Below are positions 34,814 to 41,691 of a stretch of DNA of 64,000 nt, piece after piece. The position numbers and the translations under genes are program-made. Source of the DNA: Treponema sp. (GTDB lineage Bacteria > Spirochaetota > Spirochaetia > Treponematales > Treponemataceae); the NCBI GenBank assembly GCA_017449285.1, contig JAFSJX010000010.1:124001-188000 (forward strand), written 5' to 3'. Position 1 is the first letter of the stretch. Each line of letters opens with the position of its first letter. Under the pieces are notes generated by a model, which had not been told where the DNA came from, made no database searches, and saw only the letters and a list, made by a program, of their open reading frames with translations.

Positions 34814-36591
34814 GCCCCTTCAGAAAAGCGTTGCAGCATTGAGCGGGCATGTTCTAAAGATTCGGAACTAGTTGGGTCTCCCGAAAGCATACGGGCAATT
34901 TCCTCCACCCGGTCTTCCGCTGTAATCTCGAACACCTTTGTCTGCGTTGCTCCTGCGTTTACGCCTTTTTCTATCTTCACTTGATTATCGGCATAGACCG
35001 CAATGCTCGCTAGATGCGTAATACACAAAACCTGTCGATTTTTTGCCAGAGTCTTTAGGTGACTACCCACGCTGACTGCCACTTCACCGCCGATTCCCGT
35101 GTCAATTTCGTCAAAAATGAGCGTCTGCACGGGGTCGCTTTCGGCAAGAATCGTTTTTAGCGCGAGCATGACACGACTTAATTCGCCGCCACTGGCAATT
35201 TTCGCCAAGCCATGCAAGGGTGAGCCAGGATTCGCGCTGATTAGGAATTCAATGTTGTCCATGCCGTAAGGGCCGCACTTTTGCTCCAGTTCCGTGCCGC
35301 TTTTTTCGATGATGCTGACTGAAAAACGAGTGCCTTTCATGCCCAATTGGGAGAGAACGCTTTCCACTCCCCGCGCCATTTTTTCGGCGGCAGATTTCCG
35401 CGCGACAGAGATTGCCTTTGCTTCCGCATAAACCTGTTTTTCAAGCGCGGCAATTTCTTTTTGCAGGGCTTCTTTTCCAGCCTCACCGCCTTCAATCGCA
35501 TCAAGTTGTGTCTGCGCGTTCTGGGCATACTGCAAGACTTCTTCAATCGGCGCGCTCACTGATGAGGCATATTTTTTCTTCAGATTGTAAATCAGCGTCT
35601 GCCTCTCCTGCACCTGCGAAAGTCTCTCCGGGTCAAACACAAGGGCACGCTCGTAATTTTTGTATTCACTCGCAATGTCGCTCAGCTCGTAAAACACGCT
35701 TTCAAGCCGCTGGTCAAGATTTTCAAGCGACTTATCCAAATCACAAGCGTGCTGAGCCGTTCCGCGAATCCGTTTGAGCAGCCCTAACGCGCCCTCACCG
35801 CTTCCGTCAAGAGCCGCATTTACTGTCTCAACGTCGGAATACAGTTTTTCAAAGGAAGAAAGTTTCGTTTCCTCATCGTCAAGAGCCGCATCTTCGCCCG
35901 GTTTCAATTTTGCTTCGGAGATTTCTTTGATAGCAAACGTCAAAAGCTCAATTTTTTGCTCGCGGTTCGCATCGTTCGCGTTCAGTTCGTCAAGGCGGCG
36001 GCGTTTAGAAACCAAATCAGCATATAATCGGGTAAAAGCGAAAACACGGTCGTTCAGCCCGGCAAACGAATCCAAAAAGCGACGATGCTCAGGAACTTTC
36101 ATCAGCGACTGATGCTCATGCTGCCCGTGAATATCCACCAAAAATGAGGAGAAAGCCGCCAAATCCGCCCTCGTTACCGCCGTATCGCCAATCCATGCGC
36201 CAGTCTTGCCGTTGTCGCGCACATACCGTCGCAAAAGAATGCGGTTGTTTTCAGGCTCGATACCGTGCCGGCTAAGCCATTCCGTCGCGCTTTTGCACTC
36301 GGATTCATCGTCAGCATTAAGGGGAGAGCGACTACGCTCAACCGCCGAACTGACTTGCGCAGCGACAGATGGATTTTCATCAAGCAAAAATGTGCCGCTC
36401 ACCGTAGCCTCGTGGCATCCAGAGCGAATCTGCTCCGTGCCGCTTTTTCCGCCGAGCAAGAATGAAAGCGCGCCAATCAAAAGAGACTTACCTGCGCCCG
36501 TCTCTCCCGAAAGCACGGTAAATCCTTTGGAGAACTCAATATTCGCATTGTCAATAAGGGCAAAGTCCTTTATGGAAATATCTTCAAGCAA
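34810..36591 (-). CDS. recN: DNA repair protein RecN
   Basis: A 593-residue SMC-like ATPase for double-strand-break repair. Walker A is GETGAGKSLLIGAL (about residues 30-43), a long coiled coil spans about 150-380, the signature region is ASGGELSRVMLALK, and Walker B is TLIFDEIDTGIGGEVA (about 491-506). Length is near normal, with one acidic/serine-rich insertion (about 80-105). It overlaps nadK upstream by 8 bp and gene 34004 downstream by 4 bp. Confidence 0.96.
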   Translation of the reverse strand: MLEDISIKDFALIDNANIEFSKGFTVLSGETGAGKSLLIGALSFLLGGKSGTEQIRSGCHEATVSGTFLLDENPSVAAQVSSAVERSRSPLNADDESECKSATEWLSRHGIEPENNRILLRRYVRDNGKTGAWIGDTAVTRADLAAFSSFLVDIHGQHEHQSLMKVPEHRRFLDSFAGLNDRVFAFTRLYADLVSKRRRLDELNANDANREQKIELLTFAIKEISEAKLKPGEDAALDDEETKLSSFEKLYSDVETVNAALDGSGEGALGLLKRIRGTAQHACDLDKSLENLDQRLESVFYELSDIASEYKNYERALVFDPERLSQVQERQTLIYNLKKKYASSVSAPIEEVLQYAQNAQTQLDAIEGGEAGKEALQKEIAALEKQVYAEAKAISVARKSAAEKMARGVESVLSQLGMKGTRFSVSIIEKSGTELEQKCGPYGMDNIEFLISANPGSPLHGLAKIASGGELSRVMLALKTILAESDPVQTLIFDEIDTGIGGEVAVSVGSHLKTLAKNRQVLCITHLASIAVYADNQVKIEKGVNAGATQTKVFEITAEDRVEEIARMLSGDPTSSESLEHARSMLQRFSEGA

Positions 36592-37438
36592 GTGAAGGTC
36601 CTCCTGACCAGTTGAGTTTTGAGCGCAGCGCGTGATAGAATTTTTCAGACGTGCATCCGACCAGCAGAGCCTTGTCGTTGGTACGGCGAATCTTTATCAT
36701 GTCGCCCACATGCAAATCCACAGGAATCTGCCCGTCCACCGTAATCGTCACTTCGCTCGTTCTGGAAGGCAGAATGGTCACACCGATTTCTCCCATAGGA
36801 CTCAGCACAATCGGACGGCTGGAAAGCGAAAATGCATTCATCATTGTCAGAACCAGCGCATCCAGTTCTGGGTCAATAATCGGTCCTCCTGCGCTTGCAG
36901 AATAGGCTGTGCTTCCTGTCGCCGTAGAAATGATGATGCCGTCCGCCTTGAATTCTCCAAGCGGAACATTGTCGTAAGTGATGTCAACAGAAATGGTACG
37001 GGCAGCATTTTTCGCGCTGATAACGATGTCGTTCAATCCCGTCTGACTGAAGCGATTCGCATTTCCGCGCACAAGGGCAGCCTTTATCATGGAACGCTCA
37101 GCGATAATTTGTTTTCCCTCAAGAAAACGGTCAAGTTCTCTTTTCCAGTCAGGTTTCTGCACGCTGGCAATAAATCCGAATGTGCCAAAATTGACGGGAA
37201 ACACAGGAATTTTCAGCGGCGCACATCCGCGGGCAGCAAACAGAACCGTGCCGTCCCCCCCCAGCGTAATCACAAAATCGTAACCGTGAAACGGATATTC
37301 TTCAGAAAAGCCATTGTACAGAAAAATATCAGCATGTTTTCCCAAGGACTCAAGGTAGTCTTTTATCTGCACACCCATATTTTTTGATTCTTCTTTATAG
37401 GTGTTTACGATGATAAGCGCATTGTGTAATTCTTTCAC
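36584..37438 (-). CDS. nadK: NAD kinase
   Basis: A 284-residue ATP-NAD kinase producing NADP. The GGDG motif sits in VITLGGDGTVLFAARG (about residues 56-71), NFGTFGFI is conserved, and the substrate loop is ATGSTAYSASAGGP. The start is GTG at 37438, with AGGAGA 7 bp upstream. It overlaps recN by 8 bp, an adjacency found in many bacteria. Confidence 0.95.
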   Translation of the reverse strand: MKELHNALIIVNTYKEESKNMGVQIKDYLESLGKHADIFLYNGFSEEYPFHGYDFVITLGGDGTVLFAARGCAPLKIPVFPVNFGTFGFIASVQKPDWKRELDRFLEGKQIIAERSMIKAALVRGNANRFSQTGLNDIVISAKNAARTISVDITYDNVPLGEFKADGIIISTATGSTAYSASAGGPIIDPELDALVLTMMNAFSLSSRPIVLSPMGEIGVTILPSRTSEVTITVDGQIPVDLHVGDMIKIRRTNDKALLVGCTSEKFYHALRSKLNWSGGPSLA

Positions 37439-37486
37439 AGCATTCTCCTATAAAACTGGCGTACCGAACTTTTCTTGGCAGAGCAA

Positions 37487-38563
37487 TTACGGAAGCGTGC
37501 CCAGAACCTTGCTGATTTTGGTGACCGACTCGCTTCCCAGCCGCGGATAGAGCGGAAACAGCACCGTGCGCAAATACAACGCCTTTGCCTTTTTGCAAGT
37601 CACCGAAAGTTCCTCTTCTTTGAGCGCGATGACCGAATCTTCATACGCAAGACGAATCTCAATATCCTTGCGGCTCGCATATTGCCTTACGTCTTTAAAA
37701 CTTCCCGCAAGCACCACGGGGAACGACCAAATCGTTGACCCATCACCATGCTCGCGCACAAAAGTCCTGTTCTTGCCGCTTAAAAGAGCGTGCTGGAACG
37801 TGGCAAAAATAGTCTTGCGGATATCTTCGTTGCGGCGGAATTCCTTTATCTGCACGAACGCAAGCACGCTGTTGATGTCGGGAAGAATGTCCGTGCGCGG
37901 CGCCGTATCGGTAAAATTTTTAAGGGCAATCCATTCGCGTCTGCGGGGAGCAATCAGAACCGCGCCACCGCCTGCCGTAATCGTGTCAAATTCTTCCAGT
38001 CCCATAATCGCATACACACCGAATGAGCCGGCTTTTTTTGCCTTTTCCGCAGTTTTTTTCTGCTGCCCCTCAGTATCCTCGTCCTCTTTGGGCGCAAGTT
38101 CGGAACCAAACGAATGAGAAATATCCTCAACCACGGGAATACCGAGCGCGCTGATTGCCTCCAGCTCAGGAAGAATTCCCATCGTCTCGTGCAAGAGCAA
38201 AAGCCGTCCGCCCGCTTTTATGCCTTCTTCAACAATCTGCGCCGTAACCAGCCCCGTTTCCTCGCTCACGTCAAGAACGAGAGGTTTATAGCCAAGGCTT
38301 TCCACCGCTGAATACTGCCAGCTAGGCGCAAGCGCAGAAATCATAATCGGAGTTGCGGGCGGCAAATCCAATGCCTTGAGCGCGTATGCCAATGCGATGT
38401 TCGCACTTCGGAATGCAAGGGCACCGTCACAGCCAGTATATTCTTTTACCGTCTGAATAAGACGCGTATTCAACTCACCTGGACCGGTTTTTTCATCGAC
38501 CATACACGTCAGTACGGCGTCCATTTCCCTTCTGCGAATCGTAGAACTGAATGTTTGAATCAT
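37487..38563 (-). CDS. DegT/DnrJ/StrS-family protein lacking the PLP lysine
   Basis: A 358-residue fold-type I aminotransferase-like protein. Recognisable parts are ALAFRSANIALAYAL (cofactor phosphate region), VVEDISHSFGSE (the E-D-x-x-H-x-x-G motif), and GSFGVYAIMGLEEFDTITA followed by GGG, corresponding to the segment that in active enzymes holds the pyridoxal-binding lysine (S-F-x-x-x-K). Here the lysine position is Glu or Phe, so classic transamination is unlikely; a dehydratase-like or regulatory role is possible. A low-complexity KKTAEKAKKA insert lies near 168-177. AAGG precedes ATG. Confidence 0.75.
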   Translation of the reverse strand: MIQTFSSTIRRREMDAVLTCMVDEKTGPGELNTRLIQTVKEYTGCDGALAFRSANIALAYALKALDLPPATPIMISALAPSWQYSAVESLGYKPLVLDVSEETGLVTAQIVEEGIKAGGRLLLLHETMGILPELEAISALGIPVVEDISHSFGSELAPKEDEDTEGQQKKTAEKAKKAGSFGVYAIMGLEEFDTITAGGGAVLIAPRRREWIALKNFTDTAPRTDILPDINSVLAFVQIKEFRRNEDIRKTIFATFQHALLSGKNRTFVREHGDGSTIWSFPVVLAGSFKDVRQYASRKDIEIRLAYEDSVIALKEEELSVTCKKAKALYLRTVLFPLYPRLGSESVTKISKVLGTLP

Positions 38564-38613
38564 TGTGTACCTTAAACAGCGTTACGTGCAAATTTCACGC
38601 AACCTGAGTGAAT

Positions 38614-39096
38614 TTATTCCGCAGCATCGCCACTCATAATTCTCTGAAGCTCTTTCGCATTGAAGATTTTGCGAATGTCGAGCATTATCAGATAGGCATT
38701 ATCCTGACGGACAACACCCTGAATGTATTCCGTACCGATACCACTAATCATCTGCGGCGGTGCTTTTATCTCTTCTTTTTGAATCGCAACGACACGGGCA
38801 ATGCGGTCAATAATAATACCGACTTTCATGCCATCAATGTCCAAAATGACAAATCCACCCTCAAAATCCTCGTCATCCACATTTGCCAGTTTTTTAATTC
38901 CGAAGCGTTTGTGCAAATTAATGACGGGAATAATCTCGCTACGAAGATTGAAAATACCCTCAACATAGTACGGTGCATTAGGAATCGGGCGGAGCGCACT
39001 CACCTTGACGATTTCCTTTACATCCATAATATCAACGCCGTAAATTTCTTCACCAAGCTGAAACGTTACCTGTTGAATCTGCGTATTTTCTGCCAT
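38614..39096 (-). CDS. cheW: Chemotaxis coupling protein CheW
   Basis: A 160-residue CheW linking chemoreceptors to the CheA kinase. Conserved elements are QVTFQLGEEIYGVDIMDVKE (about residues 8-27), GIFNLRSEIIPVINLHKRFG (about 48-67) and the VAIQKEE region. GGAGG lies 6 bp before ATG, and a good promoter is upstream. It stands alone, as expected for motile spirochetes with scattered chemotaxis genes. Confidence 0.95.
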   Translation of the reverse strand: MAENTQIQQVTFQLGEEIYGVDIMDVKEIVKVSALRPIPNAPYYVEGIFNLRSEIIPVINLHKRFGIKKLANVDDEDFEGGFVILDIDGMKVGIIIDRIARVVAIQKEEIKAPPQMISGIGTEYIQGVVRQDNAYLIMLDIRKIFNAKELQRIMSGDAAE

Positions 39097-39161
39097 AATG
39101 CCTCCAAAGGTTTTTCAGGGAATGGTGAATGGTCATTTTTTATGCGAATCACCACTTCCCT

Positions 39162-39190
39162 AGAATACACCGAAAATCATTAAAATACAA
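39162..39190 (-). promoter_or_regulatory. Promoter of cheW
   Basis: On the minus strand TTGTAT (39185-39190) is 17 bp from TATTCT (39162-39167). The leader is about 60 bases and carries a strong Shine-Dalgarno. Confidence 0.6.
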
Positions 39191-39218
39191 TACAAAAACT
39201 GCCGATTTTTCTGCGGTT
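39188..39218 (-). terminator. Possible terminator of the gltD-like gene
   Basis: On the minus strand CAAAAAC and GTTTTTG arms flank a short GC-containing core, and the stem ends in T-rich sequence 11 bp after the stop. It is imperfect and overlaps the cheW -35. Confidence 0.35.
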
Positions 39219-39228
39219 TTTGTACTTT

Positions 39229-40566
39229 TTATGTTGTCTCTGGCGCAGGCTTGCTAGACTTGATGTACTCAATCATGCTGAGCGCAACTTTCTTTCCTTC
39301 GCGCATAGCCATAACGACGGTCTTGGGACGATGCACAATATCACCTGCCGCAAACACGCCTTTCTTTCCTGTCATGCCGTAATACTTCGCTTCCGCACCA
39401 GCATCCGTAACAATGTAGCCGTCCTCCAACTGAATGTCGGAAGAACCCGTCGTCGTAACGGTATCAGGCTCTGAACCGATGGCAATAATAATTTTGTTCA
39501 CCGGCATAACAATTTCGCCGTCCGGGGTCTTCGTGCGGAATCCAGTCACCTTGCCGCCTTTGCCTTCAAAAGAGACAGGAACATGTTCCCACTTAAAGAT
39601 AACGCCGTCTTTTACAGCCTCGTCGTACTCAGCCTTTGCCGCCTTCATAAATTCAATCGTGCGTCGGTAGCAGACATAAGTATGCTTTGCGCCCATACGG
39701 ACAGAAGTTCGGCACGCATCCATCGCCACGTTGCCCGCTCCAATAACCACAACCTCATCGCCCTCTTTAATCTCAATCGCATCGCGGGAAAGTTTGCCCT
39801 TGTTGAAATCGCGCACGTCATGCAACAGTTTCAGCGCATCAACCATGCCGTTCAAATCTTCTCCCGGTAATCCCAGCCCTTTTGGAGCGATTGCGCCAGA
39901 GCCGATAAAGACCGCATCGTAGCCCTCGTCAAAAATTTCATCTATTGTAATATCTTTTCCGATATATGTGTTCGTCGTGAATTTTACGCCCATATCCGTC
40001 AGCCGATGAATATACCGATGAACAACGTCTTTTGGCAGACGGAATTCAGGGATACCATAAATCAGAACACCACCTGGCTCATCATCTTTTTCGTATACGT
40101 TTACGTCAAAATTGGCACGGGCAAACTCAAACGCCGCGCTCAATCCCGCAGGACCAGAGCCGACAATTGCCACCTTGCCCGCCGCAACCTGATTGGGAAG
40201 TCGTTTTTTAATCTTGTTGAGCTGATACTCGGACTCAAAATCCGCGACAAAGCGTTCAATCTGTCCAATCCGAATTGGCGATTTTTTTGCGCGGTTCATA
40301 ATACAATGACCTTCGCACTGACTTTCGTGCGGACACACACGACCACAAATTGCGGGTAAATTACTGCGCTCAGAAATAATCGCATACGCTTCGCCAATAT
40401 TTCCGCTGGAAAGCGCACGGTTAAATGCAGGAATATCGTTTTCTATCGGACAACCCGTGCGGCACATCGGTTTAGGACACTTGAGACATCGTTGCGCCTC
40501 TGCAATCGCCTCTGCCAGCGTGTAGCCAGGAACATCTTCTTCGTTTTCTGTATCTGCCATAATCAT
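39229..40566 (-). CDS. gltD: Glutamate synthase small-subunit-like NADPH oxidoreductase
   Basis: A 445-residue FAD/Fe-S oxidoreductase. The N-terminus holds two iron-sulfur cysteine sets (CLKCPKPMCRTGCP, about residues 23-36, and CGRVCPHESQCEGHC, about 74-88). The FAD motif is VAIVGSGPAGLSAA (about 133-146), the NADPH motif is VVVIGAGNVAMDAC (about 273-286), and the C-terminal FAD-closing motif is GVFAAGDIVHRPK. It matches GltD and the related electron-bifurcating NfnB and sulfide-dehydrogenase families. No large subunit is adjacent, so glutamate synthesis cannot be concluded. It has its own promoter. Confidence 0.88.
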   Translation of the reverse strand: MIMADTENEEDVPGYTLAEAIAEAQRCLKCPKPMCRTGCPIENDIPAFNRALSSGNIGEAYAIISERSNLPAICGRVCPHESQCEGHCIMNRAKKSPIRIGQIERFVADFESEYQLNKIKKRLPNQVAAGKVAIVGSGPAGLSAAFEFARANFDVNVYEKDDEPGGVLIYGIPEFRLPKDVVHRYIHRLTDMGVKFTTNTYIGKDITIDEIFDEGYDAVFIGSGAIAPKGLGLPGEDLNGMVDALKLLHDVRDFNKGKLSRDAIEIKEGDEVVVIGAGNVAMDACRTSVRMGAKHTYVCYRRTIEFMKAAKAEYDEAVKDGVIFKWEHVPVSFEGKGGKVTGFRTKTPDGEIVMPVNKIIIAIGSEPDTVTTTGSSDIQLEDGYIVTDAGAEAKYYGMTGKKGVFAAGDIVHRPKTVVMAMREGKKVALSMIEYIKSSKPAPETT

Positions 40567-40598
40567 TGTACCTCAAAAAAAGTTTTTTGCTTTATACC

Positions 40599-40627
40599 AT
40601 TATAATTGACGATTGCATAAAATGCAA
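40599..40627 (-). promoter_or_regulatory. Promoter of the gltD-like gene
   Basis: On the minus strand TTGCAT (40622-40627), 17 bp, perfect TATAAT (40599-40604). The leader is about 27 bases with GAGG before ATG. Confidence 0.75.
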
Positions 40628-40637
40628 ATTTAAATTT

Positions 40638-41450
40638 TCAGTCAACGACAAAAAGTGTAATTCCGTACACCTTTTGCACTCCGAAAGAACGCAGTTTTGA
40701 CGCGCATGCCTCAAAGGTCGCCCCCGTCGTAAGCACATCGTCTATCAGCACAACCGATTTCGGGGGTACAGGCGCAAGACGGCGAAGCACTTTTTTGCCG
40801 ACAAGGTGATACGATTTTTCCGCTCGGTCAAGCCGCCGAAGCCGCCCCAGTTTTTTCTGCTGGACGCGACTTTTCCTGCACAGAATTTTTAGAACGGGAA
40901 CGTTCCACCCCGTATGAAGAAAGCGGCACATTTCGTCAACTTGATCCCAGCCCCGGTTTTTAATTTTTCCCGGACGAGGCGGCACAGGAACAACGGGCAG
41001 ATTTTTTCCCGTTTCGGCACAGACTTTTTCATACGCACCGTAAACCATCTGCGCAAAGACTGGTGAAAGCGTCCTCTTATTCTCGGTTTTCCACGCAAAC
41101 AAAACCGATTTTTTCCATAAGCGGTAGGAATGAAGGGGGTAATTTCTTTCCGTGCTTTTGAGAACTGGTTTTTCCCTGCATGACGAGCAGATTTCGATTT
41201 CGCTCACCAATACTTTGCCACAGATGCGGCATCGTTTCAGTTCACTTTCCGCAGAAAAAGGAGGATTGGATTCCATGAAAAGCGAAAGACACGATGGGCA
41301 AAGAGGATAGACACCGCTTGCTTTTCCACAACGGACGCACATATCGCCTCCCAGCAAGAATGCCGCAACCGAGCGGAGAAGATAGATAACATACCAGCAA
41401 AAACCGACCATTCTCTTTTTCGGTCTCAGCAAAAAACAGTTTTTCCTCAT
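40638..41450 (-). CDS. ComF-family phosphoribosyltransferase-like protein
   Basis: A 270-residue protein. Two cysteine pairs form a zinc-ribbon-like N-terminus (CVRCGKASGVYPLCPSC and CRICGKVLVSEIEICSSC). The C-terminus holds the phosphoribosyltransferase motif VVLIDDVLTTGATFEA (about residues 233-248). ComF proteins act in DNA uptake/transformation in Gram-positive bacteria and in stress elsewhere. The first 35 residues are hydrophobic, and internal methionines (for example MCVRCGK) are alternative starts; no clear Shine-Dalgarno precedes the first ATG. Confidence 0.88.
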   Translation of the reverse strand: MRKNCFLLRPKKRMVGFCWYVIYLLRSVAAFLLGGDMCVRCGKASGVYPLCPSCLSLFMESNPPFSAESELKRCRICGKVLVSEIEICSSCREKPVLKSTERNYPLHSYRLWKKSVLFAWKTENKRTLSPVFAQMVYGAYEKVCAETGKNLPVVPVPPRPGKIKNRGWDQVDEMCRFLHTGWNVPVLKILCRKSRVQQKKLGRLRRLDRAEKSYHLVGKKVLRRLAPVPPKSVVLIDDVLTTGATFEACASKLRSFGVQKVYGITLFVVD

Positions 41451-41460
41451 ACCACTTATA

Positions 41461-41525
41461 TATAGGCTTTAAAAAGTAAAAATATACAAAAAATTCAAAA
41501 AAATTTTTAAAAAAAGTAAAAAAAG
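41461..41525. repeat. T-rich dispersed repeat, copy 2 (minus orientation)
   Basis: Its reverse complement ends in TTTTTACTTTTTAAAGCCTA, like 18089-18152. It lies just upstream of the comF-like gene and probably supplies an AT-rich promoter-like segment. Confidence 0.55.
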
Positions 41526-41597
41526 AGGGGGAAAAGCCTTTCAAATATGTTCTTACAAAAACGCCAAGGATGGCGCATGTCGTAGCCAATATAATAA

Positions 41598-41681
41598 GAC
41601 GATTGCGGAGCAATCGTCAGTACCAAAATTACACGGATGTAATTTTGGCCCCCCTTTCTAACGGGGCAACAAAAGCCCCGT
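41598..41681. repeat. Three consecutive perfect hairpins after mutS
   Basis: Arms: GACGATTGC/GCAATCGTC (41598-41606, 41610-41618), CCAAAATTACA/TGTAATTTTGG (41623-41633, 41638-41648) and ACGGGGC/GCCCCGT (41661-41667, 41675-41681). All arms are perfect, with loops of 3, 4 and 7 bases. The third shares CTAACGGGGCA...GCCCCGTAACGC with 53392-53430. Confidence 0.75.
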
Positions 41682-41691
41682 AACGCACCTT

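Noticed and set aside
41242-41613. ORF with a Phe/Tyr-rich N-terminus
   Set aside because: Reads the T-rich repeat and then runs out of frame over the comF-like gene; the same FYFLKPI peptide appears at the other T-rich copy.
41598-41681. Integron attC-like sites
   Set aside because: Hairpins are perfect but lack paired R'/R'' core sites, and no integrase or cassette array is present.
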